Source of the DNA: an uncultured Lachnospiraceae bacterium
GTDB taxonomy: Bacteria; Bacillota; Clostridia; Lachnospirales; Lachnospiraceae
Assembly (NCBI GenBank): GCA_934376945.1
Contig: CAKRPI010000032.1
Span: 1 to 21,465, forward strand
Direction of reading: 5' to 3'
DNA length: 21,465 nucleotides
The number at the start of each line of letters is the position of its first letter. Position 1 is the stretch's first letter. Below are positions 7,338 through 12,967 of the stretch, piece by piece. The position numbers were made by a program, and so were the translations under genes. A model generated the notes under the pieces. That model was given only the letters and a program-made list of their open reading frames with translations, had not been told where the DNA came from and ran no database searches.

Positions 7338-7387
7338 GTGGGGAGATAAGGGGGCAGCGCCCCCGCGGGGCTAACGCCCCTCCCCAC
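7338..7387 (+). repeat. GC-rich three-way-junction repeat, copy B
   Basis: The closing stem GTGGGGA (7338-7344)/TCCCCAC (7381-7387) encloses GGGGGC-AGC-GCCCCC (7350-7364) and GGGGC-TAAC-GCCCC (7367-7380). The unpaired GATAA joiner is shared with copy A at 5620-5667. It begins 9 nt after a stop codon and has no T-run, so it is not a classic terminator. Confidence 0.78.
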
Positions 7388-7406
7388 GCCTAACAGACAA
7401 AAGATT

Positions 7407-7529
7407 ATGGAAAAATATTTGGTAAACATGTATAGCATTTACAAACGAACAAACGGACATACATTTTGGACGAAAAGTTTCTCCAAAGTGCTTAACGAGA
7501 ATGTAGTAAAGCATGCGCACTTAAATTGA
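7407..7529 (+). CDS. Very small early protein, 40 aa
   Basis: ATG at 7407 opens MEKYLVNMYSIYKRTNGHTF and the frame ends at TGA 7529. The protein is basic and rich in aromatic and polar residues, with no recognised family. It follows the structured repeat by 19 nt, and the next gene starts 34 nt later behind a good AGGAG. Its reality rests mainly on position and spacing, so it is moderately uncertain. Confidence 0.45.
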   Translation: MEKYLVNMYSIYKRTNGHTFWTKSFSKVLNENVVKHAHLN

Positions 7530-7563
7530 ATGGTATAGAATATTAAAGATAGGAGATACGAAT

Positions 7564-7797
7564 ATGGCAGTAAAAAGAGACTACAAGGAAGTGTGCAACG
7601 CATTTGACAACTTGCGCCAAGCATTAGGCGATAGCAGAATGTTAGATAGCCTGTATCAGTTTATCGGGACAAATGAGTTAGCCGATTACGTTGAACTTAT
7701 CGCAAAGGACGAGGATATTTATTTAAGCTATGAAGGCGAAGTAGATGAAACCCGACCTTATGACGATGAGGACGAAGAAGAGGAGGAAGAAGAGTAA
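7564..7797 (+). CDS. Small acidic-tailed early protein, 77 aa
   Basis: The start is supported by AGGAG 10 nt upstream. The N-terminal half is helical (YKEVCNAFDNLRQALGDSRMLDSLYQFIGTNELADYVELI) and the C-terminal 20 residues are almost all Asp/Glu (DDEDEEEEEEE). Acidic tails of this kind can mimic nucleic acid or shield a basic partner. No family is recognised. A GNRA-capped hairpin starts 8 nt after the stop. Confidence 0.78.
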   Translation: MAVKRDYKEVCNAFDNLRQALGDSRMLDSLYQFIGTNELADYVELIAKDEDIYLSYEGEVDETRPYDDEDEEEEEEE

Positions 7798-7804
7798 CTA
7801 ACTA

Positions 7805-7825
7805 GGTGGGGAGCAATCCCCACCA
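7805..7825 (+). other. Intercistronic hairpin with GCAA tetraloop
   Basis: GGTGGGGA-GCAA-TCCCCACC forms 8 perfect base pairs capped by a GNRA tetraloop, 8 nt after a stop codon. No T-run follows, so it is more likely an mRNA-stabilising or processing structure than a terminator. Confidence 0.7.
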
Positions 7826-7840
7826 CAATACTACAAGATT

Positions 7841-8086
7841 ATGAGAAAGAATAAGACTTACGAGCAGCAGAAGTAGTACTATGACGAGTACAACGACTAT
7901 GAGAGTTTAGGAGCCATCTTCTTGTATTGGCTTGAATGCGGCAACGAGACCGCAGCACAGATGCAAGAGACCTACAGGGAAGGCACAAAGGAATGTAAGG
8001 AATACATTATGGAAGACCTCTTCCACCTTTGCGACAAGAAACAATTCTATCAGTTCGTTAGAATCTTCAACTTTGGCAAGAAGTAA
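7841..8086 (+). pseudogene. Early gene interrupted by an in-frame amber codon, 82 codons
   Basis: Reading from ATG 7841 gives MRKNKTYEQQK, then TAG at 7874-7876. It then continues in the same frame through YYDEYNDYESLGAIFLYWLE to TAA at 8086. The region after the amber is coherent (helical, aromatic-rich, ending FYQFVRIFNFGKK) and no ATG lies between the amber and mid-gene. Either the gene is broken, or the amber is read through or suppressed, or translation starts internally at the Met about 42 codons in. TAG ends several other genes here, so recoding throughout the phage is unlikely. The function is unknown. Confidence 0.6.
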
Positions 8087-8092
8087 CATGGA

Positions 8093-8139
8093 GCGGTCAG
8101 CGAATAGAGGAGCACATCTAGTTCAAGTCTAGAGACCGC
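8093..8139 (+). ncRNA. tRNA-like minihelix (acceptor and T-arm, no anticodon arm)
   Basis: GCGGTC (8093-8098) pairs with GACCGC (8134-8139). Flush against its 3' strand is TCTAG-TTCAAGT-CTAGA (8117-8133), a 5-bp stem with a 7-nt loop. That loop carries the T-arm invariants G53, T54, T55, C56, R57, A58 and C61. The 5' joiner AGCGAATAGAGGAGCACA resembles a shrunken D-arm. There is no room for a separate anticodon arm. ACA follows the acceptor strand. It lies 7 nt after the stop of the amber-interrupted gene. It may be a tRNA relic, a tRNA mimic or an mRNA-processing site. Confidence 0.45.
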
Positions 8140-8173
8140 ACAAAGTATAACAATTAAAAGAAAGGAAATTGAT

Positions 8174-8404
8174 ATGAAAGTACATCACGTAGCACATTAC
8201 GAGTATGGCAGAAGACCGCACTCGGAAATGAGAGAAAAGGAGTTTCCTACACGTTGGGAGGCTGAGAAGTTTTGTGAGGAATGGAGAAAAGAACATTGGT
8301 ATTTTGGCGGTGCAGCATGGGCAGAAAGCATAACAGAGCCGAGACCTATAACCGCTAACGATGTTCTCGCAGCCGCAGTAATCAAAAAGATTTTAAGATA
8401 TTAA
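8174..8404 (+). CDS. Small early protein, 76 aa
   Basis: The start follows AGAAAGGAAATTGAT, a leader nearly repeated before the gene at 10512. The N-terminal half is MKVHHVAHYEYGRRPHSEM and a strand-turn-helix FPTRWEAEKFCEEWRKEHW, similar in layout to units in neighbouring early proteins. The C-terminus (NDVLAAAVIKKILRY) is helical. No family is recognised. Confidence 0.76.
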   Translation: MKVHHVAHYEYGRRPHSEMREKEFPTRWEAEKFCEEWRKEHWYFGGAAWAESITEPRPITANDVLAAAVIKKILRY

Positions 8405-8417
8405 GGAGGGTTAAGTT

Positions 8418-8507
8418 ATGGACATTACAATTTATGTATTAATCTTCTTAGTTGGCAGTCTTATAGGCTACAGACTGAGAGCAGCAAAAGATATGGAGGA
8501 CGAGTAA
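8418..8507 (+). CDS. Single-pass membrane microprotein, 29 aa
   Basis: MDITIYVLIFLVGSLIGYRL gives one membrane-spanning helix (residues 3-18), followed by a short charged tail (RAAKDMEDE). AGGAGG lies 8 nt upstream of the ATG, and the TAA is separated by 1 nt from the next ATG, so operon membership is convincing despite the length. An N-out/C-in orientation is likely from the positive residues after the helix. The role is unknown; small phage membrane proteins often act in lysis control or exclusion. Confidence 0.65.
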   Translation: MDITIYVLIFLVGSLIGYRLRAAKDMEDE

Positions 8508-8508
8508 T

Positions 8509-8826
8509 ATGAACATTATCAGAGTAACAAAGACATCACGCAACAGGGTTGATGCAATCTTCACAGGTTATCAGTATCTGTTCTTCCACGCAGATTTCGG
8601 ACTTGTTGCAGTAGCACAACGAGGACAACACGCAAAGCAAGACACGGAGAATCATTTCATTATCTTGCGTTCGGAGCAGATAAGCGAGGAAATGATAAAA
8701 AGTACAATAGAGAAGAACGAGAACTTATTCAACAACAGGTTGAATAAGTTCATTTTCTCGGGCGAGCACAACAAGCCGCAACACACTTTACCATACGTAG
8801 TGAGTATTGAACTAGAAAAGAGATAA
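8509..8826 (+). CDS. Early protein of unknown function, 105 aa
   Basis: The protein appears mixed alpha/beta. A beta-rich start (MNIIRVTKTSRNRVDAIFTGYQYLFFHADF) is followed by HFIILRSEQISEEMIKSTIEK and a C-terminal strand region (LPYVVSIELEKR). No motif or membrane segment is seen. It sits 1 nt after the microprotein gene and 3 nt before the next gene, indicating tight co-translation. Confidence 0.78.
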   Translation: MNIIRVTKTSRNRVDAIFTGYQYLFFHADFGLVAVAQRGQHAKQDTENHFIILRSEQISEEMIKSTIEKNENLFNNRLNKFIFSGEHNKPQHTLPYVVSIELEKR

Positions 8827-8829
8827 GAT

Positions 8830-9156
8830 ATGAAAAAGAGAATTAAGATAGCTTTGGTAGTGGCAACGATAGTTGCCCTACCACTTATGGGAGCCGGACA
8901 GCAGAGCAAGAGCGAGGAGAAATCTTTGCTTGTAGACTTCATCGAGTATTGCAAGACATGTGAGAACCTTAGGCAAGTTGATCCTAACAAGGACTACACC
9001 CAAGCAACACTCCATGAGCTGAAGAATGCAGCACGTTTCTATGAGGGACAGGAGAACTTTGCAGACTGCACAGATTATCAGCAGCAAGCAGAGATAGATA
9101 AGATTATCGGCAGAACTTATAATGCAAGAATGACTTATTTAAAGAATAGGAGATAA
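8830..9156 (+). CDS. Small exported protein with signal peptide, 108 aa
   Basis: The N-terminus has a basic start (KKRIK), a hydrophobic core (IALVVATIVALPLMG) and a likely cleavage region near AGQQ, about residue 23. The mature part is charged and helical with three cysteines (YCKTCENL, DCTDY) and ends in a basic tail (ARMTYLKNRR). Export to the periplasm is therefore likely. The cysteines might form a disulphide. A role in superinfection exclusion or envelope modification is possible. No family is recognised. Confidence 0.78.
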   Translation: MKKRIKIALVVATIVALPLMGAGQQSKSEEKSLLVDFIEYCKTCENLRQVDPNKDYTQATLHELKNAARFYEGQENFADCTDYQQQAEIDKIIGRTYNARMTYLKNRR

Positions 9157-9160
9157 GGAT

Positions 9161-9412
9161 ATGAATCCATTATTAGTAAGACAGGCTATAGAATACGCAG
9201 TTTCGTTGTGTGATAAGTACAACGACAGAATTGTTATAACCATCAACGGAAGTGGTGGATTGGGGAATTCGACAGAGATAAGACCTTATTGCAGAGAAGG
9301 TTTTCGTTTTGTCCCCGACTTAAATGCAATTATAGTCACGAGAAGTGAAGGAAAAACTTTTATTGATACAGATAGTATAAAGACAATTCATTGTTACAAA
9401 CAAAAAATATAG
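9161..9412 (+). CDS. Early protein of unknown function, 83 aa
   Basis: The gene starts 4 nt after the preceding stop. Predicted content is a helix (LLVRQAIEYAVSLCDKYND), then strands (RIVITINGSG, FRFVPDLNAIIVTRSEG, TFIDTDSIKTIHCY). It ends in TAG within TAGGAG, so the stop overlaps the ribosome-binding site of the next gene. No family is recognised. Confidence 0.76.
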   Translation: MNPLLVRQAIEYAVSLCDKYNDRIVITINGSGGLGNSTEIRPYCREGFRFVPDLNAIIVTRSEGKTFIDTDSIKTIHCYKQKI

Positions 9413-9423
9413 GAGATAAAATT

Positions 9424-9918
9424 ATGAAGACAACTAAGGCAGTTAGATTGAGTGATAATTTTGTAGGAGTTGAGATTAACACCATACAAGACGCAGTAAA
9501 GGCACAGGCAGCCGGACTCAAACTTGTAGACAAGGAAGGTTGGGAATATAGTATTTACACCATCGAGGATGAAGAGACCGGAGAAGAGCGAGAGCCTACA
9601 GAACAGGAAATCTTCGAGCACATCACCAAAGACCTCTCAGAAGGTAAGGAAGTGTACGCATGTATGGAATTATCGTATGATTGGGAAGTACAGGAACGAG
9701 CAAAGACGCATCTTACAACCAACTTCTATGTTGGTCAGCAGGTTTTCCTCATGCGTGATAACAAGATAGCTGAGAAGACGATTTCTCGCATCATCATTGA
9801 GAAGAACGAAGACAAGGAAGTCTGCAAGCTTTTGTTAGCTTATGATAATGCATACACCAAGGGCGTAGACGTCTTTGCCACCAAGGAAGAACTTGTAGAG
9901 AGTCTGATGAAGGAGTAA
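9424..9918 (+). CDS. Early protein with SH3-like C-terminal segment, 164 aa
   Basis: The ATG at 9424 follows AGGAGATAAAATT at good spacing, so it is preferred to an in-frame start at 9391. The N-terminal half has a strand-helix unit (VGVEINTIQDAVKAQAAGL) and an acidic middle (EDEETGEEREPTEQEIFEHI). The C-terminal 65 residues read FYVGQQVFLMRDNKIAEKTI and IIEKNEDKEVCKLLLAYDNA, a small beta-barrel-like layout seen in many short phage proteins. The function is unknown. A GNRA-capped hairpin begins 10 nt after its stop. Confidence 0.8.
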   Translation: MKTTKAVRLSDNFVGVEINTIQDAVKAQAAGLKLVDKEGWEYSIYTIEDEETGEEREPTEQEIFEHITKDLSEGKEVYACMELSYDWEVQERAKTHLTTNFYVGQQVFLMRDNKIAEKTISRIIIEKNEDKEVCKLLLAYDNAYTKGVDVFATKEELVESLMKE

Positions 9919-9927
9919 GTTTAACCC

Positions 9928-9947
9928 GAGGGAGAGAAATCTCCCTC
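9928..9947 (+). other. Intercistronic hairpin with GAAA tetraloop
   Basis: GAGGGAGA-GAAA-TCTCCCTC forms 8 perfect base pairs with a GNRA loop. A flanking GTTT/AAAC pair could lengthen it. It starts 10 nt after a stop and lacks a T-run, as does the hairpin at 7805-7825. Confidence 0.7.
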
Positions 9948-9963
9948 ACAAACCATTTTGAGT

Positions 9964-10203
9964 ATGATTAATTCAGTTGTTAAAAATTTGTTGGATAAAA
10001 AGGATTGGAGCAGAATCATTTTCCGCTTTCCAACATCAAGCTATACTCTGTTCAATAACGACAGATACGAGATAGATAGTTTCTGCATCTATATTCACGA
10101 TACGTCCAGAGAGTACGAGGAAACGAAAGTCTTAGACATAGCAAGTCTGATTTCTATGGAGATTAAGAAGAAGAGTTTTGAAGATATTGTAGAGGAGATG
10201 TAA
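9964..10203 (+). CDS. Early protein of unknown function, 79 aa
   Basis: ATG 9964 is chosen over a TTG at 9958. The sequence begins with a helix (INSVVKNLLDKKDW), continues with beta-rich SRIIFRFPTSSYTLFNNDRY and FCIYIHDTSREYEETKVLDI, and ends in a helix (LISMEIKKKSFEDIVEEM). No family or catalytic motif is recognised. It is followed by the next gene after 5 nt. Confidence 0.74.
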   Translation: MINSVVKNLLDKKDWSRIIFRFPTSSYTLFNNDRYEIDSFCIYIHDTSREYEETKVLDIASLISMEIKKKSFEDIVEEM

Positions 10204-10208
10204 GCAAT

Positions 10209-10403
10209 ATGACGATAATCATCAAATGTTTCAAGGGAGCCATCCATGTTGACAAGTTCGGACGGAGATACAGGGCACGTACAACGTTCATCATCAAGCA
10301 GACCTCATTTGCTGAGAGGTTCTTCCTCCCGAACGGAATGCAAGTAGACAAGCACACTTGTCTTGAGAAGATAAACGAGAAGAGAAATGAGAAGATAAAA
10401 TAG
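10209..10403 (+). CDS. Small basic early protein, 64 aa
   Basis: Beta-rich and basic: MTIIIKCFKGAIHVDKFGRR, then ARTTFIIKQTSFAERFFLPN, then a Lys/Glu/Asn/Arg tail. The charge suggests nucleic-acid binding but no motif is recognised. It ends in TAG. The 108-nt gap that follows carries the structured element at 10426-10480. Confidence 0.65.
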   Translation: MTIIIKCFKGAIHVDKFGRRYRARTTFIIKQTSFAERFFLPNGMQVDKHTCLEKINEKRNEKIK

Positions 10404-10425
10404 AAGTTGTTGTTGTTTTATATAG

Positions 10426-10480
10426 GGCGAATGCGGTATTCAAGCCGCTACAGATGGTTGCAACGTACCATCCGTCCACC
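10426..10480 (+). ncRNA. Intercistronic three-way-junction element (tRNA-like layout)
   Basis: A short closing stem GGGCG (about 10426-10430)/CGTCC encloses GCGG-TATTCAAG-CCGC and GATGGT-TGCAACGT-ACCATC. The last hairpin abuts the 3' strand of the closing stem without a linker, as a T-arm abuts an acceptor stem. ACCA follows. The downstream leader (AAGTATTAATTTTAAAAGAA) resembles the one after the element at 8093-8139. Confidence 0.4.
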
Positions 10481-10511
10481 AAGTATTAATTTTAAAAGAA
10501 AGGATTTGATT

Positions 10512-10688
10512 ATGAAGAAGTATGTAGTAGAAATCGTAGAGAAGGTAGTCTACAAGGTGGAGCGTTCTGCTGTTTCACCGGAATGTGCTGAAAATCTTGT
10601 AAGAGAACTATATGATATGGGTGCTTTTGAAGACGAAGGCGAGTTGGAAAGTGTTTCATTTGATGTAGAAGAGAAGGAGGGCGAATAA
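10512..10688 (+). CDS. DpnD/PcfM-like small protein, 58 aa
   Basis: ATG 10512 follows AAAGGATTTGATT. The layout MKKYVVEIVEKVVYKVERSA, then SPECAENLVRELYDMG, then ESVSFDVEE fits the small DpnD/PcfM-like domain: strand, A.S.EEA helix, acidic loop, closing strand. That family occurs on phages and conjugative elements and has no firmly established biochemical role. The assignment is by pattern only. It is separated by 1 nt from the next gene. Confidence 0.7.
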   Translation: MKKYVVEIVEKVVYKVERSAVSPECAENLVRELYDMGAFEDEGELESVSFDVEEKEGE

Positions 10689-10689
10689 G

Positions 10690-10989
10690 ATGAAGAAAAT
10701 AAAAAGTAAGAATGTACAGAATTATGTCATGAACGACATGGTGTGGAAGGTTGATTTGCCAAGGCTCTTGAAAGAGATATCTGAGTGTTCAAAAAGCACT
10801 TCTTATCCTGTGACTTTTACTATTTTGACGCGTGTACTTGGAATACTCGCAGAAAGGGCTATTGAAATAGATGACCCTGCACTAAACATCATTATGATGA
10901 ACCTTGGACTTTACGAAGGAGTGCATGATAAGAACGCGGGTGAGGTTATATCTAAACAACGCAAGTTGATTACTGATAAACAAAAATAG
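10690..10989 (+). CDS. Helical early protein, 99 aa
   Basis: The predicted fold is mostly helical: WKVDLPRLLKEISECSKS, FTILTRVLGILAERAIEIDD, ALNIIMMNLGLYEGVHD, and a basic tail (KQRKLITDKQK). No membrane helix is long enough and no motif is recognised. It ends in TAG inside TAGGAGG, which also serves as the ribosome-binding site of the next gene. Confidence 0.76.
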   Translation: MKKIKSKNVQNYVMNDMVWKVDLPRLLKEISECSKSTSYPVTFTILTRVLGILAERAIEIDDPALNIIMMNLGLYEGVHDKNAGEVISKQRKLITDKQK

Positions 10990-10999
10990 GAGGTGTAAG

Positions 11000-11272
11000 A
11001 TGAAGAAACAGAAAGTATTTGTGTTGATTAAGCACGGAGCAGACAACCAAGACTATTCGGGCGTTAATGTTATCGGAGTATATCGCACCAAGACCGCAGC
11101 CAAGGAGCGGATGGAAGAAGAGGAGGATAATATCCTAGACTTCTATAAAGAGGAATATCCCGATAACTATGAGGTGTCTAAAGACAAGGACGAATCATCA
11201 TGGAGCTGCTCATGCAAGGATAGTATTATGTTTGATGAGTTGTTAATAACAGAAAGTGAAATGGAATCATGA
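11000..11272 (+). CDS. Early protein of unknown function, 90 aa
   Basis: The gene starts behind AGGAGGTGTAAG. The N-terminal strand (KVFVLIKHG) and GVYRTKTAAKERMEEEED form the strand-turn-helix unit seen in neighbouring genes. A Ser/Trp/Cys segment (SSWSCSCKD) and a C-terminal strand (FDELLITESEM) follow. Its stop overlaps the next start by 4 nt (ATGA), implying coupled translation. No function is assigned. Confidence 0.8.
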   Translation: MKKQKVFVLIKHGADNQDYSGVNVIGVYRTKTAAKERMEEEEDNILDFYKEEYPDNYEVSKDKDESSWSCSCKDSIMFDELLITESEMES

Positions 11273-11643
11273 TAAAGAAATTTCTATTCAACGAGTTCGG
11301 TGTATGCACGAATCCTGATAAGACAGAAATCGGCAGCGGAATCCCCCATATCGAAATATCCACAGCTTATGTTAGAGGGAAGTGGACGTATGGTGTTACA
11401 TACATGCTAGCAGATAGAGGAGGGGCGTTTGGAACAAACCTCAGCAACACGAATTGGTTCAAGACACAGGAAGATGCCATAGAACATGCTTTGAATTGGG
11501 TAAAACATTGGCTTAACGTACAGATAGAGCAAGAGCGCAACCGGAATAGTTCTGTTTGCAAGAGCGCAGCTAAGATACTGAAGGAGATAGAAAATCTACT
11601 CCCGAAGAAGAGATATGTACAACTAGAATTATTTGAGTTTTAA
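11269..11643 (+). CDS. Early protein of unknown function, 124 aa
   Basis: The protein contains beta-rich IPHIEISTAYVRGKWTYGVT and GAFGTNLSNTNWFKTQEDAI, the latter leading into a helix (EHALNWVKHWLNVQIEQERN). It ends in a basic stretch and VQLELFEF. The WFKTQEDAIEHAL unit matches the recurrent strand-T-helix layout of this cluster. No family is recognised. It is coupled to the preceding gene by ATGA overlap. Confidence 0.8.
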   Translation: MIKKFLFNEFGVCTNPDKTEIGSGIPHIEISTAYVRGKWTYGVTYMLADRGGAFGTNLSNTNWFKTQEDAIEHALNWVKHWLNVQIEQERNRNSSVCKSAAKILKEIENLLPKKRYVQLELFEF

Positions 11644-11647
11644 GAAT

Positions 11648-11920
11648 ATGAATAAGCAAGAATTTATCTTCGTCTTCCCTCAGTCGGGGGAGACGATAAC
11701 AAAGGAAATGAATCCTTTGGCGGTGAAGGATGCAGCCGTGAAGTATCTGAAAATGCAGAACGAGGTAAGAGGAGACATTTGCATCATCAAGAACGCCCAT
11801 GAAGATGTTGTGGCCATGGCATACGTGAGCGACACAATGAAGGTTTCCTTCTTTACCGAGGACGAAAGTGTTAACGACATCAAGCCGATTGGAGTAATCG
11901 AGGAAGGAGGGGAGAAATGA
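11648..11920 (+). CDS. Early protein of unknown function, 90 aa
   Basis: ATG 11648 lies 4 nt after the preceding stop and is preferred to a non-ATG start at 11633. The layout is strand (QEFIFVFPQSGE), helix (NPLAVKDAAVKYLKMQNEV), then strands (DICIIKNAHEDVVAMAYVSD, KVSFFTEDES). The protein ends IGVIEEGGEK and its 3' end overlaps the next ATG by 4 nt. No function is recognised. Confidence 0.78.
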   Translation: MNKQEFIFVFPQSGETITKEMNPLAVKDAAVKYLKMQNEVRGDICIIKNAHEDVVAMAYVSDTMKVSFFTEDESVNDIKPIGVIEEGGEK

Positions 11921-12300
11921 GCGAAATCAATTTCAAGGCAATACGAGTAATAACAGGTGCGTGGGTTGATTGTTCCCCTACTATCAGAAATAGCGAAGTT
12001 TTTTCTAACCATAAAGAACTTGGCGTAATAAACTCATATTTGATTGACACCAACACACTCTGCCAATTTACAGGTGCACGGGATTGTAACGGTTTTCCTA
12101 TCTATGAGCATGATTTGCTCAGACAATACGAGGATACAGGCAGCATCTATGAAGTAGTTTGGAATCAAGGCAACACTAGTTTTAGTTTGGTCGATACAGA
12201 ACACCCTGTTCTCTACCCAAACACTTTAGGGAGAATGTTGCGTAATAGACAACTAAAAGTTATCGGCAATAAATTCGACAAGAAAGGAGGTAAGAAATGA
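11917..12300 (+). CDS. yopX: YopX-family protein, 127 aa
   Basis: Residues about 45-60 carry the family signature TLCQFTGARDCNGFPIYEHD (compare the usual CQFTGLKDKNGKEIYEGD), and the C-terminus has LKVIGNKFD, the typical closing strand. YopX proteins are small all-beta proteins common in phages and prophages, with no settled function. The usual length is about 120-140 aa, so this copy appears intact. A second, frameshifted YopX lies at 15665-16023. It overlaps the preceding and following genes by 4 nt each. Confidence 0.9.
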   Translation: MSEINFKAIRVITGAWVDCSPTIRNSEVFSNHKELGVINSYLIDTNTLCQFTGARDCNGFPIYEHDLLRQYEDTGSIYEVVWNQGNTSFSLVDTEHPVLYPNTLGRMLRNRQLKVIGNKFDKKGGKK

Positions 12301-12470
12301 AAGTAAGATTTGTAAAGAAGATACTTCTCGGACCCGACAAGGGTAAAAATATGTATTGGCTGAAACGAGTGATTAAAGCTTCTTTTGGTTGGAAAGAAGA
12401 CCACAGAGTTATAAAAGCACTTCAAATTTATCATCGCAAGAGTAGAAGAAAGGAGGTAAGCTATGAGTAA
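12297..12470 (+). CDS. Small basic early protein, 57 aa
   Basis: The ATG overlaps the YopX stop (ATGA). The protein is very basic: MKVRFVKKILLGPDKGKNMY, WLKRVIKASFGWKEDHRVIK, and ALQIYHRKSRRKEVSYE. Its charge suggests nucleic-acid or membrane-surface binding. The last codons double as the AGGAGG ribosome-binding site of the next gene. No family is recognised. Confidence 0.65.
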   Translation: MKVRFVKKILLGPDKGKNMYWLKRVIKASFGWKEDHRVIKALQIYHRKSRRKEVSYE

Positions 12471-12531
12471 ACAGGAATGGTTCGTGCTCTTTATCTTCTT
12501 ATTCACGATACTGATGGCAATATTAGGTTGA
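12463..12531 (+). CDS. Membrane microprotein, 22 aa
   Basis: MSKQEWFVLFIFLFTILMAI-LG is one hydrophobic helix with a short polar start. AGAAAGGAGGTAAGCT precedes the ATG at ideal spacing. It overlaps the upstream gene by 8 nt and ends 4 nt before the next ATG. The strong ribosome-binding site makes it credible despite its size. The function is unknown. Confidence 0.55.
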   Translation: MSKQEWFVLFIFLFTILMAILG

Positions 12532-12535
12532 GGAT

Positions 12536-12952
12536 ATGGAAAGGGCAAGGATCATAATCTACGATGATTTGGCGATACTCGATGAGACAGAGACCTTCTT
12601 CAAGGATAAAGCCTATCTTATCGGTATTGCCAAATCTACCCTTCAGCAGACACCCGACGCGGTAATTGCTGAAGTTTGGGTAAATGACCGGCTGAAAATG
12701 AAGTTCCGCATCAATAGCAAGGGCAAGGTTCAGCAATGCAAGGTCAGTCAGCATCCAGGGTGGGGTGGTCGCAGAGAGCGAGCCGGAGCACCGAGCAAGG
12801 GTGCAGTTGCCCTCATCTACAGGGTTGTGACGCATGTAAACGAAGAAACGTACGAGTTTTGCGAATCCCTAGGACGCAACAAAGGCGCATGGATCAGACA
12901 GGCTATAGCCGAGAAACGAGAACGTGATGATAAAGAAAAAGCAGGGCACTAG
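12536..12952 (+). CDS. Early protein with RHH-like C-terminus, 138 aa
   Basis: The N-terminal half is beta/alpha and resembles a small binding domain (IIIYDDLAILDETETFFKDK, TPDAVIAEVWVNDRLKMKFR). A basic hinge follows (GWGGRRERAGAPSKG). The last 45 residues, ALIYRVVTHVNEETYEFCES and LGRNKGAWIRQAIAEKRERD, have the strand-helix-helix pattern of ribbon-helix-helix DNA-binding proteins. A role as transcription regulator or antirestriction factor is possible. It is the last gene of the rightward operon, and its TAG stop lies in the terminator loop. Confidence 0.75.
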   Translation: MERARIIIYDDLAILDETETFFKDKAYLIGIAKSTLQQTPDAVIAEVWVNDRLKMKFRINSKGKVQQCKVSQHPGWGGRRERAGAPSKGAVALIYRVVTHVNEETYEFCESLGRNKGAWIRQAIAEKRERDDKEKAGH

Positions 12953-12964
12953 GCTCTGCTTTTT
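12936..12964. terminator. Bidirectional intrinsic terminator between convergent clusters
   Basis: AAAAAGCAGGGC (12936-12947) pairs with GCTCTGCTTTTT (12953-12964), giving 12 bp with one G-T pair around the loop ACTAG. The A-run on one side and T-run on the other allow termination in both directions. It separates the rightward early genes from the leftward accessory cluster. Confidence 0.88.
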
Positions 12965-12967
12965 CGT

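Noticed and set aside
8093..8139. Functional tRNA-Leu(CAA)
   Set aside because: TTCAAGT could also be read as an anticodon loop with CAA, but then the T-arm is missing, and the hairpin sits flush on the acceptor as a T-arm does. No full cloverleaf can be drawn.
7841..12964. Genome-wide TAG-to-Gln recoding
   Set aside because: Several genes (9161, 10209, 10690, 12536, 4093) end naturally with TAG at positions that fit the next ribosome-binding site or the terminator, and long genes lack internal TAG. The single amber at 7874 does not justify recoding.
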